64,000 nucleotides of DNA. Origin: Teratosphaeria epicoccoides (taxonomy: Eukaryota; Ascomycota; Dothideomycetes; Mycosphaerellales; Teratosphaeriaceae). The first letter of the stretch is position 1, and each line of letters starts with the position of its first letter. Made by a program: the position numbers and the translations under genes. This document shows, piece after piece, positions 1 to 9,396 of the stretch. The stretch is from the NCBI GenBank assembly GCA_021401465.1, contig JADDMT010000089.1, positions 59,164 through 123,163 on the forward strand, read 5' to 3'. The notes below the pieces were generated by a model that ran no database searches, was not told the DNA's origin, and saw only the letters and a program-made list of their open reading frames with translations.

Positions 1-620
1 CACTTTGAGCCCATCTCAGCGTTCGCAATTGCACAAAAGTCATTGACGTGGTCGTGCCCACAGCCGACAGCCGCCACGTCCTCCACCCGCGCATCGCAGG
101 AACGGGAGTGCAAGGCTGGCCCTTCGATGGGCATTCCACGCCGACCATTAATTATCATGAGGTGGTCGTGATTTGCAAGCTCGGGGAGTGGAATGTGGAA
201 GAGGGCCAGAGAATATGCTTCGTTTCTGGATGGCGGATGTCTCGTATATCCCGTGAGATGTGCTTGAATCATTCGATGTGGCTTGGCTTGATGAAGTCAT
301 AATCAGGGGATTACGCATCACTCTTCACCTCACCATAGGGGTCCAGCTAGCATAGTTTGATCGTCTCGATCTCTGCTCTCCGGTCTGAACAAGCATCACC
401 AGGTCCAGCTGCTCAAGTTCCAGGTCCTCAGAGATGAAGTCCTGTGTCCGGACATCCGCTTCGAACGGCGCAAGGAGACGGCCGTCGGGGTCTATGGCGT
501 CTCTGCAAGGCCAGATCTCCGAGGACATGTGGGTGTCGGAGATCTGGACGATCTTGAGTTCGCCATTGATGTTCGGGCGGAAAGCTGGCAATGTGACATC
601 TCGGTTGGCATAGCCTCATC
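1..620 (-). pseudogene. Calcineurin-like metallophosphoesterase remnant (Dcr2-type), cut by the window edge
   Basis: The minus strand carries two separated pieces of a Dcr2/Sia1-type phosphoesterase. The first, about 420-600, reads KIVQISDTH, the DxH metal-binding motif, followed by an EADxRTxDF block. The second, about 1-215, reads FHIPLPE and then GHDHVNDF, the GHxH metal-binding motif. Intact members have roughly 200 residues between these pieces, including the GNHD/E motif. Here only about 180-200 bp lie between them and no GNHD is visible. A TGA stop lies in frame just upstream of the first piece. I read this as an internally deleted, inactive copy. A gene with unusual introns is possible but would still lack the central catalytic part. 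The C-terminus lies outside the window. Confidence 0.6.
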
Positions 621-911
621 CGACTGGGCGAAGGTTTGAAAGGGATGGACCAGCAGTAATGCAGGAGAAAGGCACAAATCTTGAATCCCGAACGAGCAGC
701 CGAGTCAGCAGCGACGTGCTCCGCGTGTGATGTAGCCTGAGCACTCCATTGGCTGATGACTAGGATCAGGCGGTCGCTTTCTGCGAACTGGTTCCTGGGC
801 TGGTCGCTCTCATTTCAGCAGTTGCACCGACGTCGACGTTTGAAATACACTCATCAGCATTCTCCGTGAATCTCATGCTCATTTTGGTAAAGTCATGCCT
901 TGAAAAGCAGC

Positions 912-3683
912 TCAGTACTCGAAGTCATCATCAATGCCCGTCTTCTTCTCCTTGCCCGCCTCGGTCTGCTTGCGATACATCTCCGCAACCTGCTTACTGC
1001 TCGTGGCGTCCTCCGGCTTCTTGTCATCCCTGACTCTGATGAATCGCGGGAAGCGCAGTGATACGCCCCGATCGAACTCTTTGAACGCAGCTCGATAGCG
1101 TGGCGAAAGGGTGAGATCCGCAGTCTTGACCTCCCACACGTGCTTCGGCTCGAACCAGACATCCGGTTGATCGTTCTTACCCGTGCTGCGATCGTAAAAA
1201 GGTTTTGCGCGGTCGATGACAATCGGCGACAACGTATCGTAAAGCTCGGTGAGTAAAGCTTCAGAGAAGCCCGTACCGATGTTGCAGACGGTTTCGTATC
1301 GCTCAGTGCTCGGATTGTAGCAGGCCAGATGGAAGGCACCATACACTGATGTGCGTTTGCCCTTGCCGTAATAGGCGCCGAGGACGACGAGATCAAGAGA
1401 ATCACCAGCGCCGGCGAGGTAATCTTTCTTGACTTTAAGCCAGTTCTGCGATCGTCGGGAGGGCTCATAGTGTGATTCCATGCCATCCAGCATCTTGACC
1501 ATGAGACCTTCGCAGGAAGCGGCGATTGAGGCTTCGAGCAGAGTCTGGATCTCATCGATCTCGCGCGTATTGCCATATTTTGCGAATGCAAACTCGCCCT
1601 CCACCTCCTCGAACGCCTCGTATAGAAGGTCTCTTCGCTCGCGGAACGGCTTGTTAACAACCGCCTCGCCATTGAGATAGAGCAAGTCGAAAGCGAAGAC
1701 GCAAACCTTGACTTTGACATCATCGGCCTTGACATCTTTTCGTTTGCGCGTCATAAGCTGCTGGAAGGGTAGCACATGCCTTTTCTCCACGTCCCAGGCG
1801 ACAGTCTCGCAGTCCAGCACGAATGATTTTGTGCCCGACTTCACCCATGACGGCAGCTTCGCGAGGATGTCAGGATACTTCTTTGACAAATCTTCACTGT
1901 TCCGGGAGAAGATGTTCGAGATGCCGCGATCTGTCTTGCCTTCTTTGGGAGCAGCTTCGTTGGAACCGGCATAATCTTCATCAGCGTCATGAGCGACGAA
2001 GTGTATTTGAGCGCGCTCGCCGTCGTACTTGTATTCACATGTGAAGTCTTTGCCCTCAAACCGATCTAGCACTTCGCCAATAGATTTGGTCGGTTTGGCA
2101 AGCATAGGCTTGAGCGGGACACCAGGCTGCAACTTGCATGATTCTCGAAGTTTCCAGATGCCGCCTTTCAGCAGAGCTGGCACTATGACTTCGTAGCTGG
2201 GAAGTTCGTTGTAGACCGCCTTGAAGACCTCCTCACCCTTTTTGAGGTCGGCCTCGGACGGCACCTTCTTGCCATCCTTGCTGATCTCGTGGGCTGTCAT
2301 CGCGTGAGCCAAGGCGACCTGGAGGTTCTTGTCTGCAAGTCCAAGTCGCATTTTACCTTCCAGAGCACGAATGATGAACTTGGATTCGGACGGGCCGCCT
2401 TTGTCTTTGTTGATGTCTACCACTTGGCCTTTCGGAAGAGCGACGTCAGCCGCCGAGAGAAGCTTCTTGATGCCGTCGACCTTGCGACCTTGCGCACCTT
2501 GCCCTTCGACCGTCGCGATCTTCATCAGACCCTCGTGCACACCACGAACAGTCAAAGGCTTCGGCTTGAACATGGTGGGCTGATTACCTCGGGACTTCGC
2601 AGCGACGAGGCCCAGATCTCCGATCTTCTTCTGATCATCCTTGATGATGGCCAGGCTGCGCCCAGTCGTCTCGCCGATGGCCTTCATGATCAGGCTTTCG
2701 CCAATACCAAGCTCGATTCCGGCATAGTCGGCCGCCAACTTGCCGATCATGAGCAGGACTGTGGGAAGGAGATCCTCAGGCGTCAGTCCGACTACTTGTC
2801 GCAGGAAGGCCGAGCATAGTGCTAAGATTTCCAGGCGCTTGGTCGTCATCTCAATCTTTGAAAAGGTTGTACAAAGTGCAGCGTAAGGCACGGAATCTCC
2901 AGCCTTCCAGTCAGGGTACGCATGTTTGTCCGATGACTTGAGGGTAAATTGAATCTTCTCGCGGGCCTTAGCAGAGACGGCCGATGCCCCGTCAGACTCA
3001 TCAGCTTCTTCCTCTGCTGCAGAATCTGGCTCGCCATTGCGCGAGACTTCCTCTGCTCCGTGGTCAGATGCTGCAATTGCCTTCTTTGACAGCGGGCCCT
3101 TTGAGGCCGTGGATGACTTTGCCGGTCGGGATGTCTGCTTTGCCTTGGTCGGCTCATCTTCGTCGTCAGAGGCTCTATCGGCCTTGTCCACCCTCTCGTC
3201 TTCGTCGTCAATCTCGACCGGCTTGGTCGCCGCTTTGCCTGTGGTCTTCTTTGTAGCTACACCTTTCTTTGGCTTGACGATCGTCTCTGCCCTCTGCCGC
3301 TGCTTCTTGACCGGTGGTGCCTCTTCCTGATCCTCTGCGTCGTCACCTTCCCCCACGTGTGATGCTGTCCGCTTCTTGGTTGAGACTGGAGATCCCGGCT
3401 TCTTCCCCACCGCTGTATCTGCCTCCCCATCCGTGCCTTCCTCTCTGGGCATGGTGTCGTCCTCCATGTTGACGTCGTCGTGTTTCGCATGCCCGCTGAC
3501 GCCATTGGGCTGGGAGTTGACCTTTGACGAGAAGTTCAGCTTGGCCTGCTGTGGTGGTTCCGCTTTGCTTCCGATTGGGTTGGCGAAGAAGTTGCTGTGC
3601 CGTCATCAGTCTCTGCGCAGGTCGGGAGGCACACAGCATGCATAGCACTCGACATACCCGAGCGTCGCCTGCTTTGGCGCCAT
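912..3683 (-). CDS. CDC9: DNA ligase I (ATP-dependent), replicative
   Basis: ATP-dependent DNA ligase that seals Okazaki-fragment nicks in the nucleus; fungal members often also serve mitochondria. Two exons: 3658-3683 and 912-3594, with a 63-bp intron 3595-3657 (donor GTATGT, acceptor CACAG), giving 902 residues. The short first exon was recovered from the splice: the join creates QATLGNFF near the N-terminus, a PCNA-interacting PIP box (QxxLxxFF). Next come an acidic, Lys-rich nuclear region of about 170 residues, the DNA-binding domain, and the nucleotidyltransferase domain with KYDGER (catalytic Lys near residue 531). The OB-fold domain ends near FPRFIRVRDDK. The length suits fungal ligase I. 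Divergent from the F-box-like gene at 4209. Confidence 0.96.
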
Positions 3684-4208
3684 CTTGTTGGCAGTGCATG
3701 CAGCAATGTGTGCCAGAGTGCAAGAGCTGTATGGCTGCGCGTGCTGTCGGGTGGGCAGTTGCAGGTGGATGGCGGAATCAATCGTGACCAGCGACGATGC
3801 GCTCCTTCCAAATCTAGCAGCAGCACATGACGATGGGGGCAGTGGGCAGCGGGACCTCAGCATAACACCGATAGTAGTATTGTGTCTGTGTGCAACACGA
3901 AAATGACGCGTCGAAGGCGGTGCTACATTCAATACCTACTGTGCACATGCATGTATACGCGCCGGGTGACAGGGTTCAAAGTTCCTCCACGACCGACTGA
4001 CGCACACACATGCATGATGCATCAATGATGTACTGCTCCACTCCCACCTGGTGGAATGGCCAACACCATCCAAGGGATCCTCGTCCGCGCGGCAGGTACA
4101 GACAGGCAACATGCACAGATAAGATCATCCGCGTCGCTCGGCTTTCCTTCCGCCTCCGTCTTGTTCTTCTCGATCGCGACACTCTCGTGGCAGGAACGAT
4201 CAAGCAAC
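3684..4208. promoter_or_regulatory. Divergent intergenic region between the ligase and F-box-like genes
   Basis: About 525 bp between two divergent start codons, so it should hold both promoters. I see no convincing TATA box and no additional coding potential beyond short chance frames. Confidence 0.4.
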
Positions 4209-5084
4209 ATGAACATCAACAGTCCCGACTCCCGCCCACAGGCTGCATGTGCTTCACTCTTTCGCCTGCCCCTTGAGCTCCGCCAGGAAATATACAGCTA
4301 CCTCACCAGCGCCACTCCAATCTCCCACCCTCTACCGCGCGCCGGCATCACCAGTGTCTCTCACAAATTGCTGTCACCAGCCTTGCTCTTCGCCAACAAG
4401 CAGCTGTCAGCAGACGTTCTCCTATCCTACTATGCCATCTCGACATGGAAGCTAATTCTCAGTCATGCCTTCAATTTCTTCAGAGTGGACCCCAATCTAG
4501 ACGGCCTGGCACGATCACCGATTCTCCTGCACATACAGAAGGTCGAAGTGGTCTTTTTCTGCGACATATTGCTGCTCAAGGACTACCCCAGCTTCGGCAT
4601 GACTCAATTCTGTGACGAGATTAGGAAGCGAGCGGACCGGGCGTGCGAGGTGCTTTCGCAGGCCGAGCAGTTGCGATCCGTTACGGTGTCCTGGATCGAT
4701 ACGACAATGACTGGGGACCGAACCGAGAAAACTAAGACTCTTCTGCCACTGCGAAATTTGGCTAAGAGCAACCACGTCAGCTTCAGAGTCGGGCATGTCA
4801 GTGGGCCGGATGCTGAGACTCTTCCTGTCTTCACCAGTGCTCTAAGGAACGTCCTTGGCGACTCTCGTTGTGTCGGCGCAGGTCTGGCTTGTGTTGGCGC
4901 AGCGGCTCCAAGTCTCGCACAATCAACGATGGACATGGGAGCGCTGGCGATCGATTCCAGGCAAGACCGGCAAAGACTTCATGAAGAGCCCAGGTCACCC
5001 AGGATTCTGTCTCTGTCTGCGCGCTGCACTGATGGGACTCGCCGAGATTTGAGTGGCGATCAGGGTCTCGAGACCTTGGCGTGA
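4209..5084 (+). CDS. F-box-like fungal hypothetical protein
   Basis: About 291 residues from the ATG at 4209. An in-frame ATG at 4056 exists, but the added 51 residues look non-coding. The N-terminal segment LFRLPLELRQEIYSYL is the usual opening of a large fungal family of F-box-like hypotheticals (LPxELRxxIY). The rest contains an amphipathic block around 4640-4800 that resembles the body of such proteins (VTVSWIDTT). The last 60-70 residues, after about 4870, are low in conserved character and may be a missed intron or an altered C-terminus. Function unknown; a role as substrate adaptor is only a guess from the motif. Confidence 0.6.
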   Translation: MNINSPDSRPQAACASLFRLPLELRQEIYSYLTSATPISHPLPRAGITSVSHKLLSPALLFANKQLSADVLLSYYAISTWKLILSHAFNFFRVDPNLDGLARSPILLHIQKVEVVFFCDILLLKDYPSFGMTQFCDEIRKRADRACEVLSQAEQLRSVTVSWIDTTMTGDRTEKTKTLLPLRNLAKSNHVSFRVGHVSGPDAETLPVFTSALRNVLGDSRCVGAGLACVGAAAPSLAQSTMDMGALAIDSRQDRQRLHEEPRSPRILSLSARCTDGTRRDLSGDQGLETLA

Positions 5085-5433
5085 GCAGAACTGATCTCGC
5101 CGCTGTTTTGGCCTCCGAGAAAATGGCCGAACGTAACAGGTGGAGTCGCGGCTCGCTTGACGAGCCTCCATCGCCGTCAGTGCGTTCGGTGCCCGCGAAC
5201 GCCATCCTGGTGGGCACTGCATTCGCCGGTGCTTGGCAACCAAATAGGCCTAGACATCCTCCAAACGTTGCTCTTCCTCCCAAACTGCATCATACACCAC
5301 TTGCATTTCAAAGTTGGTGTCAAGACTGCGGACAGTGACCTTTGGCGGTGAGGCTATCCACCGTGGAGACGTGTGTTTACCGCAACCTTGCCCTGACTGA
5401 GTGTCTATAGGCGACTTCGAAATCACGAACACG
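5085..5433. other. Intergenic, nothing recognised
   Basis: About 350 bp between the F-box-like gene and the secreted-protein gene; probably the promoter of the latter. No repeat or motif recognised. Confidence 0.3.
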
Positions 5434-5991
5434 ATGCGATTCGTGTTCGCCTTGATCATCTTCCGCCTCGTGGCACATGCTACCGCCGATTGGAAATTCC
5501 GTTGGAAAACCGAGCAAGACGTAAAAGAGATCATCTTTCGAGCCAGAGCGACCGACGGGTCGTCGTATGCGATTACCACTCGGGCGACATGGGCAAGGAC
5601 GGACCCCCATCCCACTATAACAGTCTCCAGGATCGACGTCTCCTCCGGCAAGCTTAAAGGGACTATCGACACACTTCCCCAAACAACATGGACTTCAGCT
5701 GAACTCAGAAACCTCTGGCGCGGTCATTACTTCGTAAACCAGGTCGCTTTTGACATCCCTCATGGTGCTTCTTTCGGGTTTCCGGGCCAAAATCCTGCAG
5801 AAACCCAAACTACTGCTCCAGTCAACCCGATTTGGGAATATCGAACCGACTTTGACAACACCGGGCGGACTTTGATACTTCGCAATCCGAGTCAAGGAGG
5901 GACCTATATTGGAGGAGATTGCGAGAGGGGTACCACCGATAGGACTTCTCCGGGGGAAAGTTCCAGTTCATCGTGCTGCACTATCTGTTAG
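5434..5991 (+). CDS. Predicted secreted protein, 185 residues
   Basis: The ATG at 5434 opens MRFVFALIIFRLVAHATA, a good signal peptide with likely cleavage after ATA. The mature part of about 167 residues is rich in Thr, Arg and aromatic residues and looks beta-rich. It has almost no cysteine until a C-terminal tail with a Ser run and CCTIC. I do not recognise a domain. First of three predicted secreted proteins in the gene-sparse 5.4-9.4 kb stretch. Intact uninterrupted frame and a clean signal peptide support a real gene; lineage-specific secreted protein or effector-like role is inference. Confidence 0.6.
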   Translation: MRFVFALIIFRLVAHATADWKFRWKTEQDVKEIIFRARATDGSSYAITTRATWARTDPHPTITVSRIDVSSGKLKGTIDTLPQTTWTSAELRNLWRGHYFVNQVAFDIPHGASFGFPGQNPAETQTTAPVNPIWEYRTDFDNTGRTLILRNPSQGGTYIGGDCERGTTDRTSPGESSSSSCCTIC

Positions 5992-6601
5992 TATGCTCTA
6001 TGATAACGTGCATGCGAGCTACGTCACTGTATATTACTGTCAATACCAGGCTTCATGTATGCGACAATATACCGACGGCCTGATATGGCAGCGTTGAGTG
6101 TGCAAAACTATCACGTTCTCCTGAAAGTCGAGCGCACCAAATCGACCACTACTTCCATTGGAACCAGCACCAAATCGGAACAAGCAACCGCGTCCTTTTG
6201 CGCCGGCAATGCCAGGGCCCAGGCGCCGGGACCTCCATTTCCCAATGTTTCCTCATAGCAATACGAAAGCTTGTTGAACTACACTGCTACTTCTGGAGAT
6301 CCTGTGTACTCTGTGATCCATGGCTGTACGCGATAAACAATGCTCATCCCGCGCTATCGAGCCGTGACTCGATACAACGATCGCGATCCAGGCACGAGGA
6401 AGAGTTCTAGATCCGTGCTGCATCGACGTGGTCACCCAACTGTTACAACACCACCTCACGCACACTCCTCCATATCCGCAAAAAGCCCTTGCGTCTGGTT
6501 CTGAACAAACTGTCAGAGATCCCAATCCTGTGCATGACCTACACGCGCTCCTCACGTCACCTCCATCTGATCCCCACTCCGAGCCCGTTCACGATCCCTT
6601 C
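5992..6601. other. Intergenic, no gene seen
   Basis: About 610 bp between the 3' ends of two convergent secreted-protein genes. Only short chance frames on both strands. Confidence 0.3.
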
Positions 6602-6992
6602 TCACCCTATATAGACAAATGGACCGCAATTTGCAAGCCACTCACCGCTCACCGGACGCTTATATGCATTTGGAACGCAGCCATTTCCATCGAAAGCGCA
6701 GGGAAAGTCCTGCGAACGTCGAACTGAGTTTCAGTTGCATCAGCAAGGAGCGACGAATGCACTTACGGGTCGGCAGGATTGCGTCGTATTCTTATCAGTG
6801 CCATATTGACAGGTATCCAGAGGGAATATTACTTCTTTGCCCTTGGTGCAGCCCTGAAGAGTTTGCAGAAGGCTTAGCGCGGAACTGCAGAGGTTAGAAG
6901 GTAGAGGTTCCACGTACCCAGTATGGAAGAGCAGCTCGCGCAGCGCCCACCACAAGGCCAAGCAGAGTAATAGAAGTAGCTTGGATGTTCAT
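6602..6992 (-). CDS. Small secreted cysteine-rich protein, three exons, 89 residues
   Basis: Hand-built model: exon 1 6918-6992, exon 2 6767-6853, exon 3 6602-6709. The introns are 64 bp (6854-6917, donor GTACGT, acceptor TTCAG) and 57 bp (6710-6766, donor GTAAGT, acceptor CGCAG), both phase 0. Exon 1 encodes MNIQATSITLLGLVVGAARA, a clear signal peptide, then ALPYW. Exons 2 and 3 add 64 residues with six cysteines (27, 40, 52, 58, 65, 82), which could form three disulfides. The signal peptide, both canonical introns of typical size for this window and six cysteines coincide, which argues against chance. No family recognised. Looks like a fungal effector-like or antimicrobial-type secreted protein; function is inference. 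Confidence 0.62.
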
Positions 6993-9036
6993 AGCGGTAG
7001 TTCTTTGTCCTGCTCTCAGGGATAGAATGTTTTCGTAGAGCGTGCAACCAGTCGGACTTGTTCTAGTAAAAGGAGGTGTGCACTGTTAGTTAGAAGAAGT
7101 AGTGCTTATCGCATTCTTTTCTACCTCGTATACATAACAAATCGCAGGCGACAAGATCGCACTATGCTAGGCTTGGCGGCTTGGGTAGTCGCAAGACCAG
7201 CGTGACAGTGCGAGGGAACTCTCAGCGTTTAGATAGGAGATTGCCTTGCCATTTACGATAGAGCTGTTGACTCTCGATCGTTGCAGAGGGAAATGCCCTA
7301 TGCACAGACTGTCTTTGGGTCTCCAAACGTTGTTCTGCTACAACAATTTCTCCTAGGCCTCGTCTTGTTGACCGATCCGAGCACAAGCCGTTAATTGCTC
7401 AAAGCTATCAGCGAAGGTCCGGGTCTAGTAGGACCCTGGAGGGCTGTTCAAATGTGCCGGAAATCAGAAGTAGTAGCTCGGTAAGATCGCGTCGTTGTTA
7501 AAATAGATCTGAGCAGAAGTCAGACATCCCTTGTCGGTCTTCCGCAAGACTGTTCGCCGCAGACGATCGAATTTTCTCGCTCTCGGGGTTTCGAATCCCC
7601 CTCGCACGTGCCGCTGTCGGACTGACATTCTTACTCACCAATGGCAGCTCGAGTCGTGCTTCGTCCGGGCCAGCTTAGCAATGTTATCGTTCGAGTCTTT
7701 CCAACTTACCTCACCACACGCCTAAAGGAGAACGACAGACGGTCGGACCGGTAGCCCTTGCCTAGTATAGTGGTCTGGAATATGCCTTGGTCCTCCGCCT
7801 AGTTTCTGAAGGCCACATTCTTTGCGTTTGCCACTTTGCTTCAGATGATAGAGCAATGGCTGTAGTTGATGAGGCAATAATGCATTGAAAATAATGTCGG
7901 GCCGCATTGCCGCCGCAATGACAACTCTCGCCTGCGTCACTGTCTTTGAGCTCTGGCACATGTTCGTATTTGCCCTACGTGGCAGTAGCAGAAGCACGGG
8001 AAGTCGGGTTGTTGCTCAGACACTCGTCTCTGTACTTGCTTTGTACCACGCTGCTGCTTTCTTGGAGTGTCGCGTAGGTTGAGGTCAAATGACTCGCAAT
8101 TGTGAATTCATGGTCGATTCGTGGTCTTGCGAGATTTGTCGTTGGTGGAAGATCATACGACTTGCCTCTTGCTTGTCAAATGCATACGCCGTGCAAAATT
8201 GCCGCAGTTTGCGACGGTCCTCGCAAGGTAGGTCTCAACTTCTTGCTGCAGACCGCTTCGTACTTGCTAGGCAGAGCCTGCCAAATCAGCCTGCCGTGGC
8301 CCTCGCAGGATGTTGACTGTCATCTGCTATCCAAGTACGCTTAGCACACGAGATTGACGGATGATTCTCAGCTATCTGGGAAAACCGAGGAGCAAGATGC
8401 GCTGAATACTCCGTACCTCCATCAATGATGACTCTGCGTAAGGGGTACAGCCGAGAGTTTGACGCTACATGGGACATGCATAGAGACGCATCCGCACACG
8501 GTCGCCTGCCTGATGCTCTTTGTTTGCGGATAAGACTGCTAGAGCACCCACGACGGGCAACTTTGATGAGCCACGACAGCCTGCCACTGACCATGTCGTG
8601 TTTCCTATCTAAGTCCTCCCGGGGATCTCTGGCCAAGTGATTTCAGTGACTAGCGGTTCGTACACAGTGCTGCCTCCGAGGCAGTCTGATTCCACAGTGA
8701 TAGAATGATGAGGCGCGAATTGCCGCCCACGCCTCCGACACTGCCATTGCTGGGTCCAAGGATACAGCGACAGCCCTGGCATGTATCACCTATTACCCGC
8801 TTCGCGGTCCCGCGATCCCGCCATCACGAACAGCCTGCGTATCAAGATTGACAGTGCTCTCAAGTCATACGACTCCATCAGTGCCAGCTCGACTGCTGGT
8901 CTGAAGTATACGACCGCAGTATGTCAGGAGAGTATGTACCTCCCATTACCATTTGCATTGCCGCGAGTGGTGACCCCAGGCCACAGCAGCGTCGCCGCCA
9001 CAGATTCCAGTCCGATTGAGTAGTGTCACGTTTGCT
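6993..9036. other. Gene-sparse stretch, nothing convincing
   Basis: About 2 kb with only short, low-quality frames on both strands. A tRNA-like T-loop near 7585-7605 was checked and rejected. A hydrophobic 62-codon frame at 7894-8082 (+) exists without support. May still hide short spliced genes like the one at 6.6-7.0 kb. Confidence 0.35.
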
Positions 9037-9396
9037 TTAGGCTTGCTTGTAGCAAGTCAGACCGGCGGAGCTGCACGGCTTGGGTGGTCCAATGTAGATA
9101 AAGTATTCCGGGTGCTCTACATGTATCTGTTCGTCTGTCGCGTATCGTCGCTGTATCCGGATTTCGAATTGTATCTCGCATCGCCCAATATCGTACCACC
9201 TAGGGTCTCCGCAGTATGCGCCTTTGCCGAGACCAGGCCACATTTTTTTGGTTGCGTATACCAGAGCCGCGAAATCGTTGGAATTGCAGATTGTCTGTGG
9301 CTGTCCAGCTCTGGCGTTTGCGCATACAACCTCTGCTATCGCTCCATTAAATGGGGTAGAAGCAATTATGAAGATGGCTATGACTGATATTTTCAT
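9037..9396 (-). CDS. Small secreted cysteine-rich protein, 119 residues
   Basis: Start taken at the ATG at 9396, which opens MKISVIAIFIIASTPFNGAI, a strong signal peptide. An in-frame ATG at 9459 would place 21 polar residues in front and spoil it. The mature chain has six cysteines (25, 37, 62, 73, 108, 115), a Trp-Pro-Gly turn, and a Tyr/Ile-rich C-terminal half. The size and even cysteine number resemble fungal secreted ribotoxin-like or effector folds, but I see no diagnostic motif and claim no family. Single exon, isolated in a gene-sparse block, opposite a shadow frame on the plus strand that lacks a signal peptide. Confidence 0.65.
   Translation of the reverse strand: MKISVIAIFIIASTPFNGAIAEVVCANARAGQPQTICNSNDFAALVYATKKMWPGLGKGAYCGDPRWYDIGRCEIQFEIRIQRRYATDEQIHVEHPEYFIYIGPPKPCSSAGLTCYKQA

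Noticed and set aside
7575..7615. tRNA-like T-loop (GGTTTCGAATCCCC)
   Set aside because: Loop is one base too long and no matching acceptor stem or A-box lies 60-90 bp upstream.
7894..8082. Hydrophobic 62-codon plus-strand frame
   Set aside because: Hydrophobic but without a clear signal peptide or membrane topology; likely chance.
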